Positions 1 to 12,768 of a stretch of 64,000 nt of DNA are shown here, piece by piece. The notes below the pieces were generated by a model that saw nothing but the letters and a program-made list of their open reading frames with translations, was not told the DNA's origin and did not search any database. The DNA is from Sialis fuliginosa. Taxonomy: Eukaryota > Arthropoda > Insecta > Megaloptera > Sialidae. Position numbers and translations under genes: made by a program. Each line of letters starts with the position of its first letter. Within the stretch, counting starts at the first letter, position 1. The stretch lies in assembly GCA_961205875.1 (NCBI GenBank), contig OY540812.1, positions 18,910,001-18,974,000 on the forward strand, given 5' to 3'.

Positions 1-750
1 GCAATTACTTATAATAGCTTAGGCGTATTAAATATTTCTATCTGATTAGCTCTGTAATATTCTTGTACAATTATCTCACATTACAGTCATAAGCATTGTG
101 CTTTACATGCAAACTTTCATATCAAGTGATTTTAAACACGGTGTATGTGTTGTATGGAGGAAATGATTGCTATTAAAGTCATGTTGAATGCACGGGCATG
201 CTATGTGTGTGTCGATAAACGGTGATTTATTTAAACAATAACAATATTTATTCGGCTTCCAAATGGCGTTTATAGTTTTACAATATGTTTAGAATTTAAT
301 AAATATTGTTTTATCTTCAATTCTATGTGTTATGATGATTAATATGTAAATTTTTACATTGCTGAATTTCAATAGATTGTTTCAGTCTCAACGATTGTCT
401 GTACCTATATATATTAGAAAAATTCAAAGAAATTCATAAACCGTCATGGGTTCTTTAGAAATAATATATAAAGAAATAAATTAAGAGTAATTAATTTTAA
501 CGAAAAAAAAATGCAGTCATGATATCTGAAATTTTCAATATAAAATTACAATTTTTAACAGATTTACGCTAAACCGAAAAATTGTCACGTTAGTTTTGAC
601 CGATTTTGTATTATATTAGATATGTATTATTACTATAATTATTCTCAATATACATTTGTATTTTTTATGCAGATATTTTTATGAAAAAATTAACATTATT
701 ATATTTATGATTTATTTAAAATATATTAAATTTTTTTTATAATTTTCAAC
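1..750. other. AT-rich non-coding DNA, nothing recognised
   Basis: The stretch is dominated by A and T homopolymer runs and has no open frame, repeat end or RNA-like element that I could identify. Confidence 0.6.
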
Positions 751-756
751 TTCCAG

Positions 757-1365
757 CACAGCATAAGAAAGCTATTGTAATGGGTGCGAAAATCGAAATA
801 AAAAATTTCAACATGTTTTTATGCTTCAAGGTCACTATTTACACTATTTTCAGAAAGATATGTGTGTGTATCTTTTTTTCCTGCACGAAATTTCGCAAAT
901 AAAAAATGATATCGATTTCGTTAGGAAATCAATAGAAGCGTCTTGACGTTAATATGATCTGAAACAAATTTCATCAATTTTTTTTTTAACAAAAAAGATC
1001 GCAAAAAAATAAATTACTTGAAAAAGATTTATCAGAGCTAATTTTATGGCAATCGATATTTTGAAATATCAAACATTTTTATAGTTTTTATTTATACCTA
1101 CATATGTGTATTATAAAACAGTCTTTCGCCGTGTCTATCTGTCTGTTCATGATTTTATCAGCAACTACTGAGGAAGGTTTAGATGTATAATTTGTGAATA
1201 TTAACCCAGGTAGCATCGAGACCAATGCGTATAATATAAAATTACATGTTTTATATAAACATCTTATAGTTTAAAAAAAAAATATTCAAATATTCATAGT
1301 CATACCATGATGGAAAGTTGGTTGTGTGGACCTCAAAGGTTGCACCCCACGACTTGTTTTTAAAT
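757..1365 (+). repeat. Dispersed repeat family A, copy 1
   Basis: This block matches the block at 1608-2425 and, in its first half, 37681-38065. All three copies share in order: GCTATTGTAAT or GTTATTGTAAT, a GAAAATC...AAAAATTTCAACAT segment, AAGGTCACTAT, a TGTGTGT run, GAAGCGTCTTGACGT and TATGATCTGAAA. Copies 1 and 2 also share a 3' portion with CATACC, GTTG(A/G)TTGTGTGG and a CACCCCAC block (about 1301-1365 and 2352-2425). No coding frame survives. The family could be a non-autonomous DNA element or a Helitron relative; its class is not determined. Confidence 0.7.
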
Positions 1366-1371
1366 GTTAAA

Positions 1372-2505
1372 CAGTAGAACCTCGAATATACGTATCACGA
1401 TTATTCGAATTTTCGATTATCTGAATTGAATAATACTATATGTTTTCGCCATCTAATGAAATTAATTTGTCTCAATATTCCCCGGTAGCTAAGCATTCCC
1501 TCTCCGGTCTCCATACATTTATTTTAATTCGCAATAATTAAAATTAAAGTTATAATGTGTATATGTATGTTACACATATTTCAATAAATATATTCACAAT
1601 ATATAATTTCCCAACTGGAAGTTATTGTAATCGGTCCGAAAATCAAAATCAAAAATTTCAACATAATTGTATGTTTTAAGGTCACTATAGTACATTAACG
1701 CTATTTTCAGAAAGATGTCTGTGTGTGTGTGTGTACGTGTACGTTGTGCGTGTCATTTTTTTACGTTCATGAAATCTCGTAAATAAAAAATGCTATTGAC
1801 TTCATTGGGGTACCAATCGAAGCGTCTTGACGTGATTATGATCTGAAAGAAAGGATTTTTCAAAATTCAACCCCTAAGGGGTAAAAAGGGGTGTTAAGTT
1901 TTTTTTTGGTTAGATTTACTTGAAACTTAGCATAAATATTCTACAATACAAATAATGAAAAATGTATTTCAGTATTTTTTTGTTATACGTGCCTAAACAG
2001 CCATAGAAGGGGTGAAAGGCGAAAACCACCCTTAAAATTTGAATTTTAAATACTAATAAATAAGTCTATAATTCATGTTGCCTTAGAAACAAATGCAATT
2101 AAATTTAAATTGTCAGATTAGTTATAAAAACAAATGCAATTTAATTCAAATTGTCAAATTAGTTATTCTAAAAATGTGTGTTATATTATTGACATTAGGA
2201 TATTAGAAAACTAATATTCATAATACAAAGGTGAGTTTTATTTCTGACCAATTCCATTAAAATTTTTCATGTAGGTACCTACATATTAAAAAAATATTCA
2301 CATAAACTATATACGGAAACAATAAATAATCAGTATTCAAGTATTTATAATCATACCGTGTTGGGAAGTTGATTGTGTGGGACTAAAGGATCTCACCCCA
2401 CCCCAAGCTTGTTTCTTTCTCCTTTTGATTATATATTTTTTTATTTTTTTCGATTATCCGCACTAACCTCATCCCCAATTACTGGGGATAATCGAGGTTC
2501 TACTG
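1372..2505. mobile_element. Tigger/pogo-like DNA element framing repeat copy 2
   Basis: The left end reads CAGTAGAACCTCGAATATAC. The right end, read on the other strand, starts CAGTAGAACCTCGATTATCC. At least 14 of the first 15 bases match in inverted orientation, and the CAGTAGAACCTCGATTATCC motif is typical of Tigger/pogo-type insect elements. TA follows the right end, but the left flank is AA, so the TA duplication is decayed. The interior holds a copy of repeat family A rather than a transposase, so this is either a non-autonomous element or an element disrupted by a nested repeat. Confidence 0.55.
1608..2425 (+). repeat. Dispersed repeat family A, copy 2 (longest copy)
   Basis: It begins CCCAACTGGAAGTTATTGTA and ends near a GTTGGGAAGTTGATTG block, giving short inverted ends (CTTCCCAAC-type). 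It includes an AACCCCTAAGGGGTAAAAAG segment also seen in copy 3. It lies inside the CAGTAGAACCTCG-ended element, so it either inserted there or is that element's interior. Confidence 0.65.
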
Positions 2506-2509
2506 TACT

Positions 2510-3080
2510 TTCAATTAAATATTTTTGTCATACTTTCCTCCGGTTTCTTTAAAATTAAAAATATATATTCAGTATTCATATTTTAACATTCATTAATAAT
2601 TATAAGAGAACTTCAATTATTTAAATTCTTTACAATTTGTTAAAATAATTATTAAATCATACGAATTACATTTTATATTTTTTACTCCTAAGTTTTCTTA
2701 GCGGGTTGTTTCGTATTGATTATTTAAACATATAATTCAGTTTACACATCGTGCTTGGCATAATTTGTAAACATTAAAATGTGCTTGAACGTCAATGAGG
2801 TGACGGCTAATGTTTATGTCCAATATAATTTTATGGATTGTATTTTAAAAAGTACTTTATATTTAATAGTTACACATATGTTAATAAATTATGTTAATTA
2901 TATTTTTTATGTGTATACTCACTGGTGCTTTTATGCTGATCAACAAATTCTATTTTATCTTTGCTTTTTCGTCATTAATTTTTATAATAACTATGTATAT
3001 TGCTATTATTTTTACTTCCTTAATTAGTTTAAAATTAAATTAAAGTGTAGTTAAAATTGTATTCTTTGTAAATAAGTTCA
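2510..3080. other. AT-rich non-coding DNA
   Basis: One 82-codon frame (2779-3027) is present. Its composition (Tyr, Phe, Ile, Asn and Val-rich) is what random AT-rich DNA gives, and I see no domain. Nothing else is recognised. Confidence 0.5.
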
Positions 3081-3083
3081 ATA

Positions 3084-3230
3084 TCTCTATATATGTATAA
3101 AAATGAATGTTCGTTTGTATGAAGCTTATAGACTCGGGAATTACTGAATCGATTTCAATGCGATTTTCACCAATAATTAGATAATTTTGCTGTGCAGTAT
3201 CATCGCTATTAATATTTTATGAAAACCTAA
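3084..3230 (+). mobile_element. Helitron 5' terminus (partial)
   Basis: The sequence after an A starts TCTCTATATATGTATAAAAA, followed by TGAATGTTCGTTTGTATG and GAATTACTGAATCGATTTC. This is the usual 5' end of insect Helitrons: TC start, TATATA run, GTTCGTTTGT. No convincing hairpin plus CTAG 3' terminus follows within about 1 kb, so the element looks truncated or its 3' end has decayed. Confidence 0.5.
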
Positions 3231-6030
3231 AATTTAACATCAAAAGAATAAAAAAAAAATTTTACAATCTTGTAAACTCAGATTATTTCGCTTCCTACAA
3301 AATTTTTTTAAAGGCAAGATTTAGAACTCTTTGAAACGTTTAAAAAAAGCAAATTAATAATATTTTTAAACGAGAAAAAACGTTAAATATTGGGCGGATG
3401 TTAGCTAAAATTTATCTAAATGATGGTAGAAGATCCTCGAATAATAGAAGACATAACTATTAACCTTTAATAACCTGCATTTAAATTACACAACAACCTA
3501 GCCGTGGTTATGATGACCACAACAGAGAAAACAACAAAAGAAGAGATAATAATTTAACAAACATATTTCTTAATTTAAAATACGTATACAAATCAACTTT
3601 TTTTCAACAAAAAATTTAGTCTTGTATGGACAGTATAAAAAAAATCATCTGTTAAAAAGGTTCCAAATAATCCTTATTAATCAATTTAGGAATTAATCAA
3701 TAAGAAGAAAGGCATTTAACAAATAATATATATTTTTTTATAAAACTGTATATCAAAAATAATCGCATATCCACCTACCATCAATCACTATGTTATTTTG
3801 ACGTACCCCCACACATCTACGCTCAACAAATTCACAAGTCAAACAAATGCGTGCGATTAGAAGATACACGAGAGTACAAAAATCTAGATCATATCGAGAT
3901 ACAATGAAAGCAAACATGTTTGGGTGTCACTGTGACCCTACATCTAGGTGATTAAATTGTATTAAAATTAAAATCCTTATGAAGTTTTCGAATAACCATA
4001 ATATGACAATAATTTCCGTCACACCAAATATTTTATTGTAAAGGTTTTCCAAAAAAAATCACAGGGATAAAAATATTTGAAATTATCTCTGTATGACACT
4101 TTATTTTAATGTATTTAAATTGAATGCATATTTTATTCTAGACTAGTATAAACCATATTCTCACATCCGATAAAAATACTTCGTTTTGCGCGTATTTCAC
4201 CATTTTTGCTTTGCCAAAGCTTTCTATTAAATTTCTTCTTTGAGTCTAAAGCATTTCTTTTATTCTTTTTACTTTTCATACAGTTAGTTGCGGTTGAGTT
4301 ACTCACGAAATTCGAGTAATATAAAGAAGTTTGAATATATATTTTTTAGTTTAGTTTCACTGACCATCCTTTTATGCATAGTTATCGATAAATAGTATGT
4401 ACATTTGTACTTTCTTATACGTCAATAAATATTAAATATAATATCTGGCATAGAGACGCTGTCTTTTCACTAGCTCTTCTTTATTCTAATAGAAATCCGA
4501 CAATCGGAAAGAAATGTTTACTCTTATCTATTTTGGAATTAAAAAAAAAAATGTTAATGTTATTTGTACATAAATATGGCAAATAATAATATAGTTTTAA
4601 TAATAATTATATTATGGTTTAAAATATGTTTTGTGATTACACAGTGGTAAATTGAGTAAATTGAGTTAATTATTGTACACTGATAAAAGTATTCTAATAC
4701 TTTGAAAATAAAGTATTGTTATGTATATTATTGACAAAAATAAATTAAAAACTGACAACCTAAATATGAAAAATAAAGCAAACTTTATTATAATCATTTA
4801 AGTTTGAGAAATATTCATGTGGTAAGTTTGAATATAAATGCAGGGTATGTGTTTACAGAGATGTAGGTAGATACTACAGAACTGTACGCATGTTTTTATT
4901 AAAGGCCTAAATCGTAAGTTATACTGATCCCCTTCTTAAATAATGGGGAGAAGAAGTGCTCTTTATTATTGTTGACCAGACTGAAGTTATGTTTTTCTTT
5001 CTTGAAGAACCATTATAGATAAATTTGGAGATATTTCATGCTTTCAAGTTGATGAAAGATGTACTTTTTAAAATATGTTCTCAATATATGTTTTAAAAAT
5101 TAAATAAGAGTCTCAATAAATCAAATTATGTTGATCAATTTATTACAGAGTTAGTTTTAGCAAGACCGGATTTGAGCGATGAAGCCTCTAAGCAACCAAA
5201 CAAGTCGAGACTTAAATTTATGAACAACATTGTCAAAATAAAGGTTTACTTTACTTCAATTTCGATAATTGCATATAGAATGTTTGCATTTTGTAGTTCT
5301 AACTCCACACAACTATTTCTATTACATTAATCAAGCGCAATCTTTCAGGATGAAATTCGAAGTATATTATTTTTGTTCTCTGCACTTGTGTTTTATGGAT
5401 TTTAAATTATATAAACTACTACTGCTCATTTTATCAATTTAATTTCAATTTTACTTCCATGTTCTGATGGAAATGAAAGAATTATAATTGGGTTAACAAA
5501 TCGGTTGTGTGTGTTGTGATTTGATTTTTTTTTCACATAATGATCTTCTTAGCGAGAACTTTTAGTACCAATTGGATCAGTAATTTTGGAAATGTATAAA
5601 TGCATGTTTTCACATATTTTGTACCTAACATAGTCTAACAAGGTAAAGTTGCGAGGTTTATCTAGTCAATCATAAATTATATTTTAAAATTTCAAAATTC
5701 TTCAAATTTTTAGTTTTTCTTCAAAAACATGACAAAATTTTTGTATAAGCAGTTTTTAAGAATACTTTTTTTGTATTTCATATCCTACAACATATCTTAA
5801 CAACTCTTGAAGTTAAAATTTTCCAAAAGACAAAAAAAAACTTTCACTTTTGCATTTTGTGCATATCCTCAATCTTACCCTTACGGAATATTTTTCATCC
5901 TTTATAATTAAAAATTTAAAAATTGTATAAATGATTTTGGAACGTGGAAGTCGTGTGGTTCTTCATACAGTTTTTTTAATCAATATGTTTTTACACTAAA
6001 ACATAAATTACATAAAAATATTATTAAACT
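3231..6030. other. AT-rich non-coding DNA
   Basis: I find no frame, repeat end or structured RNA that I can support. The sequence around 3930-3960 holds a small GTCACTGTGAC palindrome followed by CTAG, but the next base is G rather than T, so I did not accept it as a Helitron end. Confidence 0.5.
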
Positions 6031-6035
6031 ATATT

Positions 6036-6265
6036 CAGTGATTTTCAAACGGAATGCTGCAAAAATGTGAAAAGGATGCCCGGAATTGTAGATAGAATTC
6101 TTCTTTATACACGGATAAAAAAACTAGTTGTGTGCACTTATTTTAAAGAATTCAAGATTATAGATTTTCAGCATCAACTGAAAAAATAAAAATAAGTACT
6201 GGAGTGCAGTGAATTTTCTTATTTTATATTATGTGCCATCACTTAAAAAACTTTGAGAACCACTG
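6036..6265. mobile_element. hAT-like MITE (decayed)
   Basis: The left end CAGTGATTTTCAAACGGAAT and the right end, whose reverse complement starts CAGTGGTTCTCAAAGTTTTT, form imperfect inverted termini of the CAGTG(G)TTYTCAAA type known from hAT elements. The length is about 230 bp, with no coding content. The 8-bp flanks do not match, so the target duplication has decayed or the ends are slightly off. Confidence 0.5.
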
Positions 6266-6269
6266 AACC

Positions 6270-6930
6270 GTAAGAATATATTTCATAAAACCGGTAACAA
6301 ATTGTATCAACATTTATATGTTTTGCAAAACAAAGAACACGTTTATATACTTAGAAGTTTAAATAGACAAACACTTAACTCTACTTTTATAAAGCTTTCA
6401 AGTTGGTTATGAAAAATTCAAAACTTTCAAGAATTACTTTGATATACATAGTTTGCACAAACTATCTAACTTAATTCTGTATTACTTAAAATAGTTGTTC
6501 TTTTTCATATTTTATACGTATTTATTTAATGTAAGCTCTTTTAATTTCATTCTGATAATATTTAACTTATTTAAAAACTTAAAATGGTCAAAGAAAATGT
6601 TTAATGTCAATATTAAAGTTAAACAGAATGTAAGTTTGTAAAATATTTGCAGTCTTTTAATATAGCTATTAAAATATCTGCAAATATAGTAAAAAGTTAA
6701 GTAATATGCAATATGCAATGTATAGAACAGGCATGTCAATGTATTTGTATCTCATTATTTATATAATAAAACATTCAGATGATTATTAAAATTTAAAATA
6801 TATCGAAAAAATTATTTTGGTTTTCATTCTTGAACTTTTGAAAACTGAAAATAGATTTGAAGATTTGCTATTTTTCACTGAAGAAAATTGATGCCCCTGA
6901 ATTTATAGCTACCGAACATATTTAGGGGTA
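6270..6930. other. AT-rich non-coding DNA
   Basis: A 75-codon minus-strand frame (6512-6739) has only low-complexity hydrophobic composition and no domain; I treat it as chance. Nothing else is recognised. Confidence 0.5.
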
Positions 6931-6946
6931 ACCTTTATATTAGGTA

Positions 6947-7533
6947 GAATTTATGAAAATGACCATTTTTATTGATTTTTATTTTCATTTCGAGGTTTTT
7001 AGGTCATAAATAAAATAAAATAGTTATATGAGATATAACATTATTTATTTTGATAAACGTTTCGTCTTGTTGAAGACTTCATCAGTATCTATAAAACACA
7101 TTCAAATATATAACCTTAATTAAAAAATTAAATAAGCTAACAAACAATATTTTTGAAATTATAAATGTCAAAATTATTTTATACATTGTTTTAAAATAAC
7201 TATTATAAAATTACAATCATATAATAATAATTTTTTTGTGTATAAAAACAGTCAAACTATAATTAAAACTTATGTATTTTTAGTGATAGTATTGCTAACA
7301 TATAAAATAAAAAATTAAAACAATTTACCTGGTTAATAACAATAATAAATATACATATTTCTATTTAACAATCGGAATATTTCCAAACATTTCTCATGGA
7401 ATTTATTTTATTAATTGACTTATTCAGTTTGAAACATCAAAAAATAAAATAAAATAAATAAATAAAAAATAAAATAAAATATAACTATTTTATTTTATTT
7501 ATAACCAAAAAACTTCGAAATCAAAATAAAAAA
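6947..7533 (-). mobile_element. Penelope-like retroelement remnant with inverted termini and target duplication
   Basis: The segment is bracketed by an exact 14-bp direct repeat, CTTTATATTAGGTA, at 6933-6946 and 7534-7547, which looks like a target-site duplication. Its two ends are inverted copies of each other over about 55 bp (about 6976-7028 against 7480-7530), sharing a TAAATAAAATAAAATAGTTA core. Just inside the left end is the conserved Penelope-type sequence that reads TGATGAAGTCTTC...GACGAAACG on the minus strand. Penelope-like elements are known for terminal pseudo-LTRs in either orientation, variable-length duplications and hammerhead motifs. No reverse transcriptase or GIY-YIG coding sequence is present. 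Confidence 0.55.
7052..7089 (-). ncRNA. Hammerhead-ribozyme-like motif (type I layout)
   Basis: On the minus strand the order is GATA, CTGATGA, an extra A, GTCTT-CAAC-AAGAC, GAAA, CGT, then TTATC. CTGATGA and GAAA match the two core boxes, GTCTT/AAGAC form stem II with a CAAC loop, and GATA/TATC can close stem I. Stem III would be very short, as in ribozymes described from Penelope-like elements. The extra A between the CUGAUGA box and stem II is a departure from the active consensus, so activity may be lost. Confidence 0.45.
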
Positions 7534-7749
7534 CTTTATATTAGGTATACCTACCTACCTACCTACATATATAGACATAAATGCAAATAATTATCCTATC
7601 AAAATACGCCCACATATTATACTACAGTGCAGTATTAACTATGTAGTTAAATATTTAACAGAACTGAATAACCTACACAATATAAAATAAATAGAATACG
7701 CATCCATAATATACAGATTGATTTAAAACGAATGTAAAAAACGTTAATA

Positions 7750-7905
7750 CTGGATCGAGAATTTATTTTAAGCAAAAAACGTGTGTCCGGAAATTCTTCG
7801 TGAGGGAGTTACAGCACCTCAAAACTAGTTTTTATTCATTATCTGGGGAACCTATTGTAATACAGTTATGAAATGGAGAACCCATTGTGATACAGTTATG
7901 AAATT
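7750..7905 (+). repeat. Partial copy of repeat family B (AGTCATATC-ended element)
   Basis: The run GTGTGTCCGGAAATTCTTCG, GAGGGAGTTACAG, TAGTTTTTATT and ATTGTGATACAGTTATGAAA matches the terminal region of the elements at 38073-39050 and 48381-49088. The segment GGAGAACC(C/T)ATTGTGATACAGTTATGAAA occurs nearly twice in a row (about 7846-7900). There are no intact ends. Confidence 0.55.
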
Positions 7906-7909
7906 TAAA

Positions 7910-10240
7910 AATTAACCAATATTTATGTAGACTGCTGGTATATTAGGGTAAACTTTAATTTTTATCTTTTATTATTTGTTCTTTGATTTTTTTCCTTGAT
8001 CGGGCTTTTGTATATAATTAAGTATATGAAAAATATTAAAAATAATTAAGTATATGAATATTAATAAAACCACTGCAGAGTTTTACTTAATACGGATGCT
8101 TCAAATTACATGAAATAAACTTATAATTTTGTTCTATGATTAAAACCAAAAAATATATGAAAATAAATGTCAATTCAATAAAAAATTGGCATAATATAGT
8201 TTTTTTTTCTATTTTAATTTAATTACTGTCCTAAATTATTACATATAACTTTTTCATTGTACAAAGTACTTATTATAATTGTATTTGGTTAAAAAAACAT
8301 AATAACAACATCCAAATATAAACAGCAAAATATCATTAGCTCCACATATAAAGAAATTAAGTCTATACACACATATATAATGTATCACCATCAAGTTAAA
8401 TTTATTTAGCAAAAACCAACTCTTCCAACGTACTAAAATATATCGTACGAATAATATCCAAGTATACGAAACATTATCGCATAAAAAAGTACGAAAACGT
8501 GTGTTTTTAATGTCTCCGCAGATATAAAACTATCTTATAGCGAAATAAAATATCACGTTATAAAATATAAAAATAAATTATGCATTATAGAATCGTTTTA
8601 TTTGGCCATTTCGTGCTAGAGTATGATGTAAGATAAAATAAACGAAATAACTGGAAAAATAAAAACATTGCTAGTGTCCTCGTACATATATCGTAGCGGT
8701 GGTTCAGAGCACACCCGTGGGGCCGACAATTTCAGATGCACGTGGGTTACTGTGTGTCGCAAGGCCTAAGGCATATTGTATAAAACCTTTACCCGAATGG
8801 TGCGTGTTGGTCAACGAGATTTCAACTTGATAATATCCAAAGCGGGACTTACACCATTCTGTAAATATAACTGTGCATTATTTTTTTAAGTTGTGAGACA
8901 GATAAAATTGTAAATTTAACATTATCTATTTTTTAGGAAAGTAGAATATTGCGTGTGCTAAACAGATTATTGGAGAAGTTAGTTTTAATAAAAAGTTTTC
9001 TTGAGGGAGCTACAGCCATTCACACATCATGCTAAAATAGTACAGTAAAAACTCTCTTAAAGTATACTCTTTAAACGTATTAACCTTTCTTGAAACTTAA
9101 AATCTAAATCAAATTAAACAAAAAATAATTCAACTTCAAACAATAATATTGTTTAATTTCACGTGAAATAATAATAATACTTGAATGTGGGAGTAAAAAG
9201 GAAACATATATATATATACTATTTGAGAAGATGTCAGTTTCTATGTTTCAGGAGGTTTTACATTCTATATTTTTAATTATCTACAGCCACTGTTCTTATA
9301 GGGGTTGCGACCCCTCAATAGATTTTTTAAAAGTCTAGGGAGTCGCAGAGAATATTGTGAAACGTGTGAATCTATTTGTTCTTTCTTATTTAGAATTATT
9401 TCAATGTAATACAGCCAGTAAGTAGATACTATTCTTCTTTCTTGCTGACCTTTAGATTTATTTATTTTATTTTCACACGATTAATATTTTTTTATCTGTA
9501 CAGTATACTGAAACTATAATCTCTTATAACGTATATATAATTGAACGGAGACACAAATATAGGATTATTATTTTACCTGTGTCTGTCAGGGAAGGAATAA
9601 GCTAACAGTATAGCAAGGATTAAAAGAATTTAGATAAGGATCACACAATGAGCATTTAGTTTCAACATTAATTTACTTATTTTCATAATAATATTACATT
9701 ATAATATTATTATTTTGCATTTATATGTATTATATTTAACTTTGTATAGGTATTTTTAATTTTTCAATTTTTGTATATAAGTATATTACATACATTTCCT
9801 GTTTTCTGGAGTATGGATTGTAGAGTGGTAGAAAGTTTGAAATATAATTTAAGACTTGCTATGGTCGGATTTTTATTTTTTCTTCATCCCTGTGTTTTCC
9901 AGCATTTGCAAAATACTAAACAATAATAGAAAACAAATAGTAAACAATAATTGGAAAGAGTTAACCCTTGAAAAAGTAAAAGTATTAAAAAAATAATGTA
10001 AGTATAATTTTTCTATTACTTAATTATTTCATTAAACTATTTTTGTTTGTTAAAATATGCTCTTCTATTTGAAGTTTACGTTATGTAGATACCTACTCAA
10101 AGTCTCCGTTTCTTATCCCAGCCACGCTATTAGTTAAAGTAGATTACTTACTTACTCTTACTTTGTTAAATCTGTTCAGATTTTATGAGGAGATTAACAG
10201 CTTTGGGTAAAAGTTGGATTTCATATTGGATTTTATACTA
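7910..10240. other. AT-rich non-coding DNA with scattered repeat scraps
   Basis: A short family-B scrap (TTGAGGGAGCTACAGCC) occurs near 9002. A (TA)n run lies near 9207-9220. A small hairpin GGGGTTGCGACCCC is at about 9301-9314. No genes are recognised. Confidence 0.5.
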
Positions 10241-10242
10241 AA

Positions 10243-10290
10243 CTAGCAGGTTCTCGCGGCTTCGCAAGCATTTTGTTGTAGTTTACAATA
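10243..10290 (-). mobile_element. Helitron 3' terminus on the minus strand
   Basis: Read on the minus strand, the sequence runs TTGCGAAGCCGCGAGAACCT and then GCTAG followed by T. The CTTGCG/CGCGAG arms can form the short GC-rich hairpin that sits a few bases before the CTAG end of Helitrons. The host base after CTAG is T, as expected. I could not find the matching TC start, so the length is unknown. Confidence 0.5.
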
Positions 10291-12765
10291 TTTTCTTTAT
10301 TAAACATTTTACTAAAAATATCAAATATATATATTTTTAGCATTTTTCGGTTTAATTATAATATAAATAACATGTACTTTTACATATATATGTATGTGTA
10401 GGTATATTTATTTAAATATGAACTGTAAATTTTTCTTAATATGAACCGGAATTATTAAATTACCATATATAGCCTTAATTATTTATTGAAAATTAGACTT
10501 TCAAACACCAACCAAAATCGATTCAAAAATTTTCGTGTCAAGTCGAAAAAAAACAGATTTTTTTAACCACCAAAATGGATTACCTAATTTACATATTGCT
10601 TAAAAAACGTCGTTTATATTGTACAGGCAGAACTTACAGATTTATTTATTAGTATTAATTGATAGGTTATCAAACATTTTAATTTTTATTATTACTGTCA
10701 GAAATAATTGTTATAATATGCATATAATGCATATATTATTTATAACCGATGTATAGATTTCTATTCATTGCTTTTCTGTTGCTTGTTTTAAATAATTAAA
10801 TTCACCCACAAACCAAATATCGAATATAAAAGCAAAAGGGTTGATGTTTATTTGGGCATATATATTTGTATATAAATTGTTAACATTATCATTGTTGCAA
10901 TAATATTAATCAATATTTTATCATGTTTAAAACCATGCAAAGTTCTTTAGATCTATGAAAAATTTAAATGGTATTGAAATAACATTACCATAATTTGTTG
11001 ACTTTTGATTCATTGTCAGTAAAAATAAACTGCCTTGGTCGGCACAAAACTTTTTTATACGTCACGATACAGAAGAAATTATATAAGTAAACACTTTCTT
11101 ATATTACATTAATTGTAGTTTTTGTTAATGTTTGCGATATATTTTAATTATTCTATTCTGTGATTTTATTTCAAACGTTTTTATTATAAATCGTTATAAT
11201 AATTTATCTATTTAAAAATAATGTTGTTTTGGTCAATGGTTTCTTATTTGTTGGATATTTCAATAGTTTAATACGTTTTATATATTATTATTTCTTTACA
11301 TCTATTTAACAGTTGTAAGAATAAATGTTTTTATTTTCAGAGATACCTAGATTATTATTAAAATTATTTAAAAAAAAACTAAAATTATTATGTTTGGGTC
11401 AATTCATACAAGATACAAAAAAATAGGACATAAATTATAGAAAATAACGTTCTTTAAAACTTTTATTAATTTTTTTTCTTATGAACCATTTGAAATGAAA
11501 TTTAAAAAAAACATTATTTTCTTACACAATTTTTTTTTAATTATGATTACAACAAAAATTATAGATAATAATATTGTCTATAACTTGTATCTAAAACATC
11601 TTTTTTCGTGATCAGTTTATTATACAGTACATTTAATGTATGTATAAAAAAGTTAAAAAAAACACCTCTACATATCCGTTTAAATATTTCCCTCAAATGT
11701 ATTGCAAGCAAGTGCCTATATAAACATACCTACATTTTAATAAACAAATAATAAATTATTTCCACACCCACCATCATATTGCTTTTTTCCGATGTAACTA
11801 TGATTTATTAATGAAAATAGAAACGCAATTTTTAATGTGGCATCCATTTATTTTCATTAAGTGTGTAAAATATTTTACTCGGTGCACATTTTCCCCGTAA
11901 GGAATGTTCATAAATTTTCCATCATTTTGTCGTTTAATATCACCTGCACACTAAATCAGATTTTGCTCAAACTGACGCTAATCTTAAATAAATCCAAAAT
12001 GTGAAAACTAAGACAGGTGTACGTACCTATGTTGTAAGCCTCGTATGATTTCAACGATCTTGCATGTGTGCTCATTTATACAGGTGATTATAAATTAATA
12101 CTGATTTAAGGAAAACTATTTGTCAATGTCTGATTACTTAAGTAAGATATATTTATATATACAAATCCTGCCACATGTGTTTTGGAGTGACATCCTGATA
12201 TTTAATATTTTAAATCTAATGCTACATATTATACGTGTAATACAATTACATATTTGAAAACAATTAAGTACATATATGCAATTGTATAAAAGTATTTAGT
12301 GCTTCTGAATATCCCTTGCTATTGAATCGTTGAGAATAAAATATAATTTGATAATATTTATTCCTAATTTTTCGATATTTATTTCACGAACACAAAAAAT
12401 TCAATGTTAATTTTTCTAACGAAATTAAGATATTTCTCGTTGAACAACAAGGTTCGTTTTATAATAGAAAAAATAAATATTACCGATCCGTGAAACCCGG
12501 AATATTTTTTTTTAATCCAGAGTTATCCAAATTTTTGTAAATTACTAAAAAAAACATCTGCCAAGTAAATGCACAGTGCTTCCTCGTGCTAAATTCACTA
12601 AAACCGATAGTGTTCAGATAAATTGCCTGGCATTGGTTAACCATTTAATTTTTATACAAATTTTACTAAAAAATCTTAGTTCGAATTTTTTCTTAAAACG
12701 CACCTGAATATTTTTTCATATATTTTTAATTTTTTGACAATTTCAATCTAAATCTAAATTTATGC
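10291..12765. other. AT-rich non-coding DNA
   Basis: Nothing is supported here: no frame above the reporting size, no paired inverted ends, and no tRNA-like boxes. Confidence 0.55.
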
Positions 12766-12768
12766 AAA

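Noticed and set aside
2779-3027. 82-codon open frame
   Set aside because: Only Tyr/Phe/Ile/Val/Asn-rich composition from AT-rich DNA; no domain, splice or start context.
3084-3957. A full Helitron ending at CTAG near 3955
   Set aside because: The hairpin GTCACTGTGAC is suggestive, but the base after CTAG is G, not T, and the spacing is wrong.
9290-9380. hAT end at CAGCCACTG...GGGGTTGCGACCCC
   Set aside because: No inverted partner and no 8-bp duplication were found.
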